Shown here one piece after another: positions 1 to 8,167 of a DNA stretch of 64,000 nt. The notes under the pieces are model-generated. The model was not told the origin of the DNA. It saw only the letters and a program-made list of their open reading frames with translations, and did no database searches. The stretch's first letter is position 1. Each line of letters begins with the position of its first letter. Made by a program: the position numbers and the translations under genes. The stretch comes from Rhodanobacteraceae bacterium (GTDB taxonomy: Bacteria; Pseudomonadota; Gammaproteobacteria; Xanthomonadales; SZUA-5). The stretch covers positions 186,001 to 250,000 of the forward strand of contig JADJPR010000004.1 of NCBI GenBank assembly GCA_016713135.1. The letters are read 5' to 3'.

Positions 1-1104
1 GTAGCCGGCATCGGCGAGCCCCCGCGGCAACGCGCCGAGCAGCAGGCCGGCGAGCACGTACAGGCCGCTGCAGTGGCGCAGCACGGCGGCGACCGCCGCG
101 GCGCGCCGGTGCACCTGGCCATTCGCGTCGATGACGATCACGCTCTCGCCCGCCACGTCGAAGCCGTGTTGGCGCGCGTAGTCCGACTGCAGCGCGGCGA
201 CCCGCAGCGGCTGCGCGCCCTCCGTTGCCGCGATGCGCACGCAGCCGTGGCAAAAGGCGCAGGCGCCGTCGTAAAGCACGGTCAGCGCTTGCGGCCTGGC
301 CCAGCGCTGCACCCAGCGCGGGTCGAAGGCGAGCAGGTGCGCCAGCAGCATCGGGATCGTCAGGTCGGCGAAATCGAGCAGCAGCAGGAAGCCGCACTGC
401 GCCAGCAGCATGGTCGACCACAGCATGGCGCGCAGCCGCGGCCACAGGTAGAGCGGCGCGTACAGCAGTTCCACCCACAGGATCGCAAGCGTGATCGCGT
501 GCAGCAGGCCGGGCCAGTCCAGCAGAAGCGTGCGCAACAGGTGATCGCGCGCGAGCGGGTTCTGCAGGACCATCGCGACCGCGTCGCCAGCCACCCAGGC
601 CGGCGATTGCAACTTGGTCCAGCCGCTGTAGCTGTAGCACAGCGCGAGCATCGCCAGGTGCGCCAGCCTCAGCGAACGCGGCAGCCGCCAGCCGATGTCG
701 TCACCGGCTGCGCGCGGCACGCCGGCGTGCAGCAGCAGCATCCAACCGAGCAGCGGCAGGCTGGGGTTGGCGATCAGCGGGTTGCGCGCGTGCAGCCACG
801 CCAGCAGCAGCGCGCACACCACCGCGGCGGTACGGTCAAGGCGGCCGCAGGCGATGGCGACGCCGCAGGCGACGCCTGACAGCAGCAGCAGCGTCGCCAT
901 CCAGGGACTGTCGTCCAGCCAGAAAGGACTCGGGAGCAGGCCGAACAGCGGTGAGCGCTGCGCATCGCCGAGCATGCCTTGCGCCGAGAACAGTTCTGCC
1001 GCCCACGGCAGCAGGCTGGCGAAGTGCACCACCAGGAAGGCACCGAGCAAGGCACGGTAGATCGCGTAGTGGCCACGGGTCCAGTCGCTGGCACGCTCAT
1101 TCAT
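1..1104 (-). CDS. HTTM-type membrane protein fused to a DUF393/DCC domain (C-terminus off window)
   Basis: From an ATG at 1104, 368 codons stay open to the left edge, so the C-terminus is missing. The first ~260 residues are a series of hydrophobic helices beginning HYAIYRALLGAFLVVHF, which resembles the HTTM family (vitamin K-dependent gamma-carboxylase-like membrane proteins). At about residue 278 a second, soluble domain opens with YDGACAFCHGC, the CxxC motif of DUF393/DCC thiol-disulfide-oxidoreductase-like proteins. The start overlaps the stop of the upstream gene (TGA at 1099-1097), so the two are probably translationally coupled. A membrane redox role is an inference from the CxxC motif; no substrate can be named. 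Confidence 0.75.
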   Translation of the reverse strand, partial: MNERASDWTRGHYAIYRALLGAFLVVHFASLLPWAAELFSAQGMLGDAQRSPLFGLLPSPFWLDDSPWMATLLLLSGVACGVAIACGRLDRTAAVVCALLLAWLHARNPLIANPSLPLLGWMLLLHAGVPRAAGDDIGWRLPRSLRLAHLAMLALCYSYSGWTKLQSPAWVAGDAVAMVLQNPLARDHLLRTLLLDWPGLLHAITLAILWVELLYAPLYLWPRLRAMLWSTMLLAQCGFLLLLDFADLTIPMLLAHLLAFDPRWVQRWARPQALTVLYDGACAFCHGCVRIAATEGAQPLRVAALQSDYARQHGFDVAGESVIVIDANGQVHRRAAAVAAVLRHCSGLYVLAGLLLGALPRGLADAGY

Positions 1105-1600
1105 CGACAACCTCCCGGCTTGCACAATCCAGCGTCTGCACCAGCGGCAGGCGCGCCGGCGCGTCCGCACGCGGCTGCACGCGGATGCGCCAGCGCTGGT
1201 GCGCGCCCAGCCCCAGTTCGGCGGCGGCCAGGCCCGGTGCGCACAGCGCATGCACCAGCACGCTGGCGTGCATTCCGCGGGTGCGCTCATCGCTGCGCAG
1301 CAGCGGGCCGTACGCAAAGGCCGCGCCGTAGGCGTTGCGGCGGTTGTAGGGGCCGCGCAGGCCGGCGTAGCGCGCCGGATCGATCTCGACCTCGTGCCAG
1401 CGACCGTCGTCATCCGCGCCGGCGACGAAGAAGCGGTTGGCGAAGGTCTCGAAGCCACGATGGGCGGTGAACACCTTCATCGCCGGCGCGACCTGAGTCG
1501 TGGCCGCGAGTGCCCGCACACGCCGCCAGCCGCAGACGTCGGCGAGCATCTGCGTACAGCCGACCAGCAGCAGGCAGGCGGCATACCAGTTGCGGTTCAT
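1097..1600 (-). CDS. Unknown membrane-anchored protein, middle gene of the hydroxylase/HTTM operon
   Basis: A 167-residue protein starting MNRNWYAACLLLVG, with one N-terminal hydrophobic segment that could be a signal anchor or signal peptide. The remainder is soluble, acidic and beta-rich looking, with no motif I recognise. The start at 1600 overlaps the stop of the desaturase-like gene by 4 bases (ATGA), and its own stop overlaps the start of the HTTM gene, so all three genes on this strand appear to be one coupled operon. It probably works outside the membrane together with the HTTM protein, but that rests on operon position alone. Confidence 0.65.
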   Translation of the reverse strand: MNRNWYAACLLLVGCTQMLADVCGWRRVRALAATTQVAPAMKVFTAHRGFETFANRFFVAGADDDGRWHEVEIDPARYAGLRGPYNRRNAYGAAFAYGPLLRSDERTRGMHASVLVHALCAPGLAAAELGLGAHQRWRIRVQPRADAPARLPLVQTLDCASREVVDE

Positions 1601-2313
1601 CGCGGCGTCCTCCACAGCAGCAGGCGGCCGAGCTGGCGTTCGCGGTCGTCGGCGAAGCCGCATTCGCGCGGCGATTCGCGCGGGTTGTCCAGGGTCCCGA
1701 ACAACCAGTCCCACAGCGGCAGGTCGGAGTAGTTGTCGCGGTGCCAGTCGCGCTGGTGGTGGCGGCGGTGGCTTTCCGGCCGCTGGATCAGGTAGCCGAG
1801 CCAGTGCGGCGTGCGCACATTCCAGTGGTAGAAGAGCTCGGCGAGGCCGGCGAAGGTCAGTGCCAGCGCGACGCTCGCCGGCTGCAGCCCGAGCACGCTC
1901 ACCAGCAACAGGCTGGTCAGCAGGCCGTTGGCGAGGATCTCCAGCGGATGCTTGTAGAAGCTGGTCAGGACTTCGATCCGACTGGCGCTGTGGTGCACCG
2001 CGTGGAAGGTGCGCCACAGCCACGGCGACTGGTGGCGCGCACGATGCCACCAGTAGAACACGAAGGTGATCAGCAGGTAGCCGAGCAGCGCGTCGGGCAG
2101 CAGGCCGTAATCGACTTGCAGCAGCTTCGGCGCGCCAGCGAGCGCGTGGTCCCAGGTACGCGCACCGAGCAGCGCCACCGCCAGTTGCACGAGGTTCAAC
2201 AGCAACAAGCGCGACCACCAATGGCGCGAGTCCGGCTGGGGTTGGCCGGGGCGCCACTGTTCGAGCACCCACATGCCGAAAGCGGCCGCGATCACCGCAC
2301 TAGCCGTATCCAT
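1597..2313 (-). CDS. Sterol desaturase / fatty-acid hydroxylase family membrane di-iron enzyme
   Basis: A 238-residue integral membrane protein with the histidine clusters of the fatty-acid hydroxylase superfamily: HRARH at 90-94, HAVHH at 104-108, HRRHH at 182-186 and an extra His at 163 (FYHWN). These bind the two irons that activate O2 to hydroxylate or desaturate a lipid; the lipid cannot be told from sequence. The ATG at 2313 is chosen because GGAGGA lies about 7 bases upstream; an in-frame upstream extension exists but lacks such a site. It is the first gene of the three-gene coupled operon running to the left edge and is divergent from the HTH regulator at 2442. Confidence 0.85.
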   Translation of the reverse strand: MDTASAVIAAAFGMWVLEQWRPGQPQPDSRHWWSRLLLLNLVQLAVALLGARTWDHALAGAPKLLQVDYGLLPDALLGYLLITFVFYWWHRARHQSPWLWRTFHAVHHSASRIEVLTSFYKHPLEILANGLLTSLLLVSVLGLQPASVALALTFAGLAELFYHWNVRTPHWLGYLIQRPESHRRHHQRDWHRDNYSDLPLWDWLFGTLDNPRESPRECGFADDRERQLGRLLLWRTPR

Positions 2314-2441
2314 CTCGATTCTCCTCCAGGACCTGGCGCCGACGTTGAGTGCAGGTCGCACGAAACTCAACTAATGATTTCGAGATGGCAGCCCGCGCAC
2401 CGTCCGGTAGCATCATGCGCTACCTTCCAGGCTCCAGCGCG

Positions 2442-3194
2442 ATGAAACAAAGCCACGCGATCCACCAGGCCCTGAAGCGATTGCTGCGCCAGCGCGGTCG
2501 CCGCTACGCGCAGGCCGCGGAGGTGCTGGCGCTCAGCGAAGCCAGTGTCAAGCGGCTGTTTTCGCGAGCCGAGCTGTCGCTGCAGCGGATCGAGCTGCTG
2601 TGCGACTGGCTCGGCGTCGAGATCTCGGACCTGGTCGAACAGAGCCGCGAGCTGCAGCCGCTGGTCACCGAACTCGACCCCGCGCAGGAGCGTGCGCTGC
2701 TCGGCGATCCGGCGCTGCTGCTGACGGCTTACCTGGTGATCAATGGCTGGGGCGAGGCCGAGATCCTCGAGACCTGGCAGTTCACGCGACCGCAACTGAC
2801 CCGCCACCTGATCGCGCTGGAACGCCTCGGCCTGATCGAGCTGATGCCCTTCGGCCGCATCAAGCGGCGCACGGCGCGCAACTTCGGCTGGCGCAAGGAC
2901 GGTCCGGTGCAGCGCTACTTCGCGACCCAGGTGCTGCCGGAATTCCTCGCCACACGCTTCGACCAGCCCGGCGAGGAGATGCACTTCGTCGGCGGCATGC
3001 TCTCGCGCGCCTCCGTGTACAAGCTGCACGAGGGCATGCGCGCGCTGGCGCGCCAGCTCGACGAACTGGTGCAGCAGGACCTCGGGCTGCCGGTCGCCGA
3101 ACGCCACGGCGTCAGCCTGCTGCTGGCCTTGCGGCCGTGGGAGTTCAGTGGTTTCACGCGCCTGCGCCAGGGGCCGCGCGGCAAGTATTTCTGA
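2442..3194 (+). CDS. HTH transcriptional regulator (XRE-like N-terminus)
   Basis: A 250-residue protein. Residues ~10-60 read as a helix-turn-helix (AQAAEVLALSEASVKRLFSR) followed by a helix pair, like XRE/Cro-type regulators. A second winged-helix-like segment follows at ~100-135 (QFTRPQLTRHLIALERLGLI). The C-terminal half contains no recognised ligand domain. The ATG at 2442 is chosen over one at 2349 because recognisable sequence starts there and the upstream stretch has the low-complexity look of a leader. It is divergent from the hydroxylase operon with ~128 bases between the starts, so it is a candidate regulator of that operon; this is inferred from position. Confidence 0.75.
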   Translation: MKQSHAIHQALKRLLRQRGRRYAQAAEVLALSEASVKRLFSRAELSLQRIELLCDWLGVEISDLVEQSRELQPLVTELDPAQERALLGDPALLLTAYLVINGWGEAEILETWQFTRPQLTRHLIALERLGLIELMPFGRIKRRTARNFGWRKDGPVQRYFATQVLPEFLATRFDQPGEEMHFVGGMLSRASVYKLHEGMRALARQLDELVQQDLGLPVAERHGVSLLLALRPWEFSGFTRLRQGPRGKYF

Positions 3195-3387
3195 GGTGGC
3201 ACCGTGCTTGCGCACCCTCTCCGCTACACCGGAGATTCACTGCGCGGCGATCGCCCAGGATGACCAACGTCCCCGCCTTGGCATAGCCGTCCGTGATCGT
3301 CTCAATCTTCGAGTCATCCGCCTCAACTTCGGCGGGGAGTGCCGTCACGAAGGCCGCCAGGAACAGCGCTATCGGCAAGAGGTCCAT
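3154..3387 (-). CDS. Possible small secreted protein (77 aa), uncertain
   Basis: An open frame starting MDLLPIALFLAAFVTALPA has a convincing signal-peptide-like hydrophobic N-terminus and a GGGAG ribosome site about 6 bases upstream of the ATG at 3387. The mature part (~55 residues) includes KIETITDGYAKAGTLVILGD and three cysteines. Its last 41 bases run antisense through the end of the HTH gene, which counts against it. No family is recognised. It may be a real short secreted protein or the truncated front of a longer gene broken by the adjacent repeat element. Confidence 0.35.
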   Translation of the reverse strand: MDLLPIALFLAAFVTALPAEVEADDSKIETITDGYAKAGTLVILGDRRAVNLRCSGEGAQARCHLRNTCRAAPGAGA

Positions 3388-3513
3388 CGGATGCTCCCGG
3401 TATCTCGGCTCATGCCAAATGACGGTGGCGCGACACGCGAAGCGGAAGCTGGACGAAGCCAAGGCGAAAGACGCAGCCACCACCGGCAAGGAGCTTGGGA
3501 AAGCAGCCTGGGC

Positions 3514-3705
3514 ACTCTCACCGAACATCCGATAACTCATTGATCTGAAGAGCATTTTGTCCGCAAAGGACGCGAAGGACGCAAAGAAGAGCGGAAACCG
3601 CTTTCGCTTCCTTTGCGTTCTTTGCGTCCTTTGCGGACAAGAAAAGTGGCGCGGGTCGCGAAGAAGTTCGATGCGCGAATAAGCGCACCGGCAAAGGCGA
3701 CCGGA
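3514..3705. repeat. Composite repeat element, copy 1 (GGACGCAAA-type arms)
   Basis: The copy begins ACTCTCACCGAA (3514-3525), then has ATTGATCTG (3540-3548). Two inverted arms follow (3557-3589 and 3609-3640) built from GGACGCAAA-like units around a ~20-base loop. The element ends with the module GTTCGATGCGCGAATAAG (from 3666) and GGCGACCGG (3696-3704). The same start and end modules recur immediately downstream in copy 2 with different arms. Confidence 0.85.
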
Positions 3706-3905
3706 ACTCTCACCGAAAATGCCGCAAAGCATTGATTTGGCAATGATAATTCGGAGGGCACGAGGGCAAGAGGGCACGAGGGCACGCAAAGGCGCTCCTT
3801 CGCACCGAACCGGCTCTTGCGTGCCCTCGTGCCCTCGTGGCCTCGTGCCCTCCAGTTCGATGCGCGAATAAGCGCACCGGTCAGGGGCGACCGGGACACT
3901 CACAA
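3706..3905. repeat. Composite repeat element, copy 2 (GGGCACGA-type arms)
   Basis: A tandem second copy of the 3514-3705 element. It has the same opening (ACTCTCACCGAA at 3706-3717), ATTGATTTG at 3731, and the same closing module (GTTCGATGCGCGAATAAG at about 3855, then GGGCGACCGGG). The arms, however, are built from GGGCACGA units (3753-3789 inverted at 3818-3853). The stretch from 3388 to 4108 holds no confident gene: besides these two copies, 3388-3513 and 3906-4108 show nothing I recognise. Confidence 0.85.
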
Positions 3906-4108
3906 AAGAGCACGAAACGGGTCCAGGAAAACTGCGTGGCAAGACACTCGCTCGCGCCCAGCGGCGAGATCCTGATCGCTCCATCGCGACGCGGCGTCGA
4001 AGGGAGCTGCCTCGCGCGACCCTCTCGCAAGTGCATCGACGCCGCGCCCGGCAGCAATCGGGCGACCAGCGTTTCGTTGTTGACAGTGATCGAGCCGCTG
4101 GACCGGGT

Positions 4109-4558
4109 TCAACAGGGCTCGGCCGCGTTACCCGGATTGCTGGGGGTGACGTTGCGAGTGCCTTCCACTTGCACGCTACGCAGGACCCAGTTGTCGCCAT
4201 CCATCCGATAGCTGACGATCGAGTCCACCTCGCGCTGCGGCTCGCCGTTCAGATCTGCGTAGTACACCGAGGTCACCCTGAACTCGATGACTTCGCCCTT
4301 GCGGACAGAGGTCCGAATTGCCAGTGAGTCGATCTGGTCGTTGCTGCCCGGACTTGCACCCAGCGCCAAGTTGCCCACGAACAGATAGTGATTCTTGAGA
4401 TCTGACCCGATGCGAGCCTCATCAGGTGTCGAGGCTTGCTGGGTGACCTCATCGCGCACGGGTGATTCTGAACTCTGGGCGGCCCCGACGTCATTGACTG
4501 AAGCGCGGATGGCAAATGCGGCCACCAGGAGAAAGCTGATGAGTTTGCGTGCGGGCAT
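4109..4558 (-). CDS. Hypothetical secreted protein
   Basis: A 149-residue protein beginning MPARKLISFLLVAAFAIRAS, a typical Sec signal peptide with cleavage likely near residue 28 (VGAAQ). The mature part is acidic, with no metal-binding or catalytic motif visible; the segment EVIEFRVTSVYYADLNGE suggests beta strands. The ATG at 4558 is chosen because it starts the signal peptide and has AGGGA ~9 bases upstream; an upstream in-frame ATG at 4612 would put 18 extra residues before the signal peptide. The function is unknown. It stands alone between the repeat pair and a transposase fragment. Confidence 0.6.
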   Translation of the reverse strand: MPARKLISFLLVAAFAIRASVNDVGAAQSSESPVRDEVTQQASTPDEARIGSDLKNHYLFVGNLALGASPGSNDQIDSLAIRTSVRKGEVIEFRVTSVYYADLNGEPQREVDSIVSYRMDGDNWVLRSVQVEGTRNVTPSNPGNAAEPC

Positions 4559-4696
4559 TGGCGGTTCCCTGATGCGGAGTCCTGTCGGACGTGATGGCGG
4601 GGGAGAGTGCAATCACGAAATCGATCGAACTCTGAACCGAAGACTGTCCCCCGGGACCGAAGTTCCGCAACCTCGGACTGCCGGCCCGTGGTCCGC

Positions 4697-4807
4697 GCCT
4701 GTGAGCGGATCCTGCCCGCAGAGCCAAGTGCGGCGGACATGGCGTGATACGCAGTGATAGACGCCGTGGGCGTTGACCCGGACCAGCAGGTAGCGGGCTT
4801 GCGTCAT
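4697..4807 (-). pseudogene. 5' fragment of a Y1-type (REP-associated) transposase
   Basis: The minus strand encodes MTQARYLLVRVNAHG followed by VYHCVSRHVRRTWLCGQDP, matching the start of Y1/REP-associated tyrosine transposases, which open with an RxL..GVYH.VSR..+R.FLCG pattern (family knowledge). After about 37 codons the similarity stops with no catalytic Tyr region, so only the 5' end survives. The rest of the 4559-4893 gap shows nothing else I recognise. A second fragment with the same boundaries lies at 11876-11994. Confidence 0.6.
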
Positions 4808-4893
4808 GCGCGGAACATGCGCGGTCGGAAATCGAAGGATCTGTGGCAAGTTCGTGCATTTCGGCGCGCGTCTATGATGCGTGCATTCGCGCA

Positions 4894-5859
4894 ATGGACA
4901 GGACCATGCTGGGACTGGTCGAGTGGCTGTTTTCAATCCTGCTGAAGAAGCGAACGCCGACGCCGACGATCGATGTCGCCTGGGGCGACCCGGTGGCGCG
5001 CGAAATACGCACGGCGCTGGCGGCTGGCGATTTCCGCGCTGCTGAGGCGCGCCTCGGGACGGCGCCGGACGCGCAGACGCTCGAGCACTGGATCCACGCC
5101 TGCAGCGACTGGGACGGACGCCCCGAATGGCTCGACCAGTGGGTGAGCCGGAGCCCGGCTTCGCCGCTCGCGTACCTGGTGCGTGGGGAGCACGGCACGC
5201 ACTGGGCTTGGCAAGCGCGCAGCAGCCGGCGCGCCGACCAGGTCGACGATGCTGCCTTCGCCGAGTTCTTCCGGCGCCTTGAACAGGCCGATGCCGACCT
5301 CGAGGCGGCGCAGCGACTCGATCCGGACAGCGCACTGCCTGCCGCGCTCGCCATCCGCGTACGCATGGGCCTGCAGTCCGAAGAGGAGCACACGCGCGCC
5401 ACTTTCGATCACGCCATCGCGCGAGCACCGACGCTGGTCGGTGCGCATCGGGCGATGCAGACCGCGCTTTGCGCCAAGTGGGGTGGTAGCCACGCCGCGA
5501 TGTTCGCCTTTGCGCGGGAGCACTGCGATCGTTCCGCCGCGCTGCAGGTGCTGGTCCCGATGGCCCACATCGAGGCACTCATCGACAGCGAAGATGTCGA
5601 TGAGCGGCGCGAGTACATGCGTCGCAAGCCGGTGCGCGAGGAACTCGCAGCGGCATTCGCGCGCTTCGGCGAGGGCCGCGACCGAAGCGCCACCCGCAGT
5701 GGCGCCAACGCCTTCGCGTTGTGCTTCGCGCTGGCCCGCGATGTGAGTCGTTGCGATCGCGCCTTCGCGCTGACCGAGGGTCTGGTAGCCCGAATGCCAT
5801 GGCTGTATTTCGGCGATCCGCTGGCCCAATACACGAAGGTCCGCGCGTCGGTGGCCTGA
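4894..5859 (+). CDS. DUF4034-like helical protein
   Basis: A 321-residue, Ala/Arg-rich, mainly helical protein. It starts MDRTMLGLVEWLFSILL, a short hydrophobic stretch that may anchor it to the membrane or be amphipathic. The pattern WLDQWVSRSPASPLAYLVRG then HWAWQARSS, and the TPR-like helices that follow (ADLEAAQRLDPDSALPAALA), resemble DUF4034 proteins, whose function is unknown. The start could also be the ATG at 4906 (AGGA close upstream) or 4843; 4894 is a compromise. It is monocistronic: a transposase fragment lies upstream and a gap downstream. Confidence 0.6.
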   Translation: MDRTMLGLVEWLFSILLKKRTPTPTIDVAWGDPVAREIRTALAAGDFRAAEARLGTAPDAQTLEHWIHACSDWDGRPEWLDQWVSRSPASPLAYLVRGEHGTHWAWQARSSRRADQVDDAAFAEFFRRLEQADADLEAAQRLDPDSALPAALAIRVRMGLQSEEEHTRATFDHAIARAPTLVGAHRAMQTALCAKWGGSHAAMFAFAREHCDRSAALQVLVPMAHIEALIDSEDVDERREYMRRKPVREELAAAFARFGEGRDRSATRSGANAFALCFALARDVSRCDRAFALTEGLVARMPWLYFGDPLAQYTKVRASVA

Positions 5860-5928
5860 TGTCCTGGCCGCGCAGCCAGCGCTGACCGATTTCCTCTGCT
5901 TTGTCGAGGAGTGCACCTTCCCTGCCCA

Positions 5929-6417
5929 TCACGCGGCAGAAGCCCCCCAGTACGCCTTGCGCGGGTTGGCTGTAAAGAAGCGGGGACAACCGTCGATTCC
6001 CTGACCGACGAACGCAGGCACACGCGCAGGTGTCCACTGACTACTTCGTGATTTCAAGGGCTTGGTCAGGCCAAAGTCAACGCCCGGCCTGAGCCTTGTT
6101 CGGGCTTGATCGCGCGCACGCGGTGGGTGCACTGGTGAGTCCATGCCCAGGCGGGCAAGCAACGCCGGCGGCTTGCCCGTGACGCATCCGCGCTTGGTGG
6201 GGTGCGATTGGCGGCCGGTTGCGTCGACGAGTTCGATGGATTCGGTGATTGAGACCGCCGTTACCGACAGGCCGCGAATTCCCAACATCGGTGCCAGTTC
6301 AGCCAGGTCGGCGCGGTGTGCTTGCTGTGGCTCGACCGTTCTCGCTTCGGTGCCAGTGCCGCCACCGGCAATGAGCGCTGCGCGCAGGAAATTTCGTCTC
6401 TTGTTCTTGAGCCCCAC
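5929..6417 (-). CDS. Doubtful ORF with a Tat-like N-terminus
   Basis: This is the only plausible coding content in the 5860-6431 gap. The frame opens MGLKNKRRNFLRAALIAGGG, resembling a twin-arginine signal (RRNFL then a short hydrophobic run). After about residue 75 the composition turns into Pro/Arg-rich sequence with no conserved look, as if a secreted-protein gene had been truncated and read on into noncoding DNA. It ends 14 bases before the start of the divergent small secreted protein at 6432. I see no family; treat it as a possible gene remnant. Confidence 0.25.
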   Translation of the reverse strand: MGLKNKRRNFLRAALIAGGGTGTEARTVEPQQAHRADLAELAPMLGIRGLSVTAVSITESIELVDATGRQSHPTKRGCVTGKPPALLARLGMDSPVHPPRARDQARTRLRPGVDFGLTKPLKSRSSQWTPARVPAFVGQGIDGCPRFFTANPRKAYWGASAA

Positions 6418-6431
6418 CCACGGAGACGTGC

Positions 6432-6710
6432 ATGTCGATTCTGCTCAGCTTGACCGCCGCCGCGCTGTTGGCGGCCAAACCGCAACCGGATCCCGGCCCT
6501 GGCGCCACGTCGCGCTTCGCCCTCAACGGCACGCTGATGGTCGCGCCCGCCGCGTCACCTGGCGGGCGTTATGCGGTCACGGCAAGCGCCCGGCTGTACC
6601 TCCCTGATCGTGTCAGCACAGGTCGCTTCTCGCTGAAGTCCAGCAACCAGGGAGACGGCAGCACCAGCTGCAGCTCCACAGACGACATTTTCCAGAACGG
6701 TTTCGAATGA
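6432..6710 (+). CDS. Small secreted protein with C-terminal NGFE tail
   Basis: A 92-residue protein: N-terminal signal-like MSILLSLTAAALLAAKPQ, a short beta-rich middle (RFALNGTLMVAPAAS) and the C-terminus STDDIFQNGFE. GGAGA lies 8 bases before the ATG. The IFxNGFE ending is also seen, as LLSNGFE, at the end of the unrelated beta-propeller protein at 37158-38450. The stop overlaps an ATG in the next reading frame (ATGA at 6707), so it probably shares an mRNA with the S74-domain protein downstream. No catalytic motif is visible. Confidence 0.6.
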   Translation: MSILLSLTAAALLAAKPQPDPGPGATSRFALNGTLMVAPAASPGGRYAVTASARLYLPDRVSTGRFSLKSSNQGDGSTSCSSTDDIFQNGFE

Positions 6711-6724
6711 CCAGGATGCCCGCC

Positions 6725-8167
6725 ATGACCTCGACTACCCGCACCATGTTGTGTTCCGCCCTGTTGATGGCGCTCGCTCAGACGGCCGGTGCCGCCAGCA
6801 TGCGTTATCAAGGCCAGCTCAGTGATGCCGGCCAGCCGGCCAATGGCCGCTATGACATCCAGATTGCGCTGTACAACGCGCCGGCAGGTGGTGCGCTGCT
6901 CGATGAGCCCATCACCTTTGACGATGTGCAGGTGCGAGACGGTGTGTTCGAGCTCGAACTGGAAGCCCCGCAGGCCGCCCAAAACCAGAGTGCGTGGCTG
7001 CAGGCGGCGGTGCGTGATGGCGCCAGCAGCGGGACTCTGCTGCCGCTCTCTTCACGCGAAAAGGTGACGCTGGCACCCTTGATCGGCGCTTGCTGGAGCA
7101 CCACGGGTGATACCGGCAGCAATCCGACGGTCAACTATCTGGGCAACGCCGATAGCCAGACCCTGGTGCTGAGTTCGCCCGATGGTGTTTCGGTCCACAA
7201 GCGCGCGGCGATCACCAATGGCTCGGCCGATCTGCTGGTAGGCGCGCGCACAGGCGGCGATGACGATGCCGATTTGCAACTGGAATCGCGCACCGGAAAG
7301 ATTGCCACGATGTATGTCCGAGACTCCAACAACAACCTTATCTTCGCCAACAACGGTGGTGCCTTCGAATTCTTTGATGGCGTCTCTACAGCCACACAGA
7401 ATGTGGGGGCGCCGGTCTATCAATTCAGCGGCCGTTTGCGCAGCGGGGCTGCCGGCGTCGGCGCGGCAGACACCAGTGGAGGTCTGTGGCTCAGCGACGA
7501 GGTTCAGGACAGGTCCTTTGTTGGACGCGGTTCCAACAACACCAACTGGACCGGCATCTTTGCCAATAACGCCTGGCGCATGGTGGTCAACGATGATGGG
7601 GGTGTCTTGTTCAACTCGGTCACCCCACCCGGGGGGCAGCCGGGCTATGACATGTTGCTCGCGCCGCGCCCCGATGGCGATCCTGATGCGGATCTGGTCC
7701 TGCAAACCCGTGTGGGCAGGTTCGGGCGTCTTTACCTGGACGATGCCACCGGCGGCTTCACCTGGAATACGTTCAATCTCAACGCCGGGGCCAACTTCTT
7801 TACCATGAGCAACGGTGCCTTGCTGTCCAACGGCGGCGTATGGACCAATGCCTCCAGCCGTGAACTGAAGGAAGGCTTCCAGGCCGTGGATACGGGTGCC
7901 ATGCTGGAAAAGTTGATCGGCCTGCCGATCACCACCTGGACCTACAAGACCTCCGCTGAAGGCACCCACATCGGACCCGTGGCCGAGGATTTCAAAGCGG
8001 CCTTTGGCTTGGCCGGTGATGGCAAGGCGATTGCCACCGTGGATGCCGATGGGGTGGCCCTGGCGGCCATCCAGGGGTTGAATGCCAAACTGGAAGCAGA
8101 AAACGCGCAGTTGCGTGATCGGCTGACCCAGATCGAGGTGGCGCTGCAGCAGCTGCAATCGCGATGA
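6725..8167 (+). CDS. Secreted tail-fibre-like protein with C-terminal S74 intramolecular chaperone domain
   Basis: A 480-residue protein. Signal peptide MTSTTRTMLCSALLMALAQT, then a domain beginning RYQGQLSDAGQPANGRYDIQ, typical of bacterial surface proteins carrying tail-fibre domains. A long Gly/Asn-rich beta region follows. At ~377-448 is a peptidase S74-like chaperone module (SSRELKEGFQAV ... IGPVAEDFKAAF ... ATVDADGVALAAIQGL), and the protein ends in a trimeric-looking coiled coil (~449-480). In phage fibres this module trimerises the protein and cleaves itself off; whether the Ser-Lys activity is kept here is untested. The start at 6725 is preferred over 6707 because AGGA sits 8 bases upstream. 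Confidence 0.75.
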   Translation: MTSTTRTMLCSALLMALAQTAGAASMRYQGQLSDAGQPANGRYDIQIALYNAPAGGALLDEPITFDDVQVRDGVFELELEAPQAAQNQSAWLQAAVRDGASSGTLLPLSSREKVTLAPLIGACWSTTGDTGSNPTVNYLGNADSQTLVLSSPDGVSVHKRAAITNGSADLLVGARTGGDDDADLQLESRTGKIATMYVRDSNNNLIFANNGGAFEFFDGVSTATQNVGAPVYQFSGRLRSGAAGVGAADTSGGLWLSDEVQDRSFVGRGSNNTNWTGIFANNAWRMVVNDDGGVLFNSVTPPGGQPGYDMLLAPRPDGDPDADLVLQTRVGRFGRLYLDDATGGFTWNTFNLNAGANFFTMSNGALLSNGGVWTNASSRELKEGFQAVDTGAMLEKLIGLPITTWTYKTSAEGTHIGPVAEDFKAAFGLAGDGKAIATVDADGVALAAIQGLNAKLEAENAQLRDRLTQIEVALQQLQSR

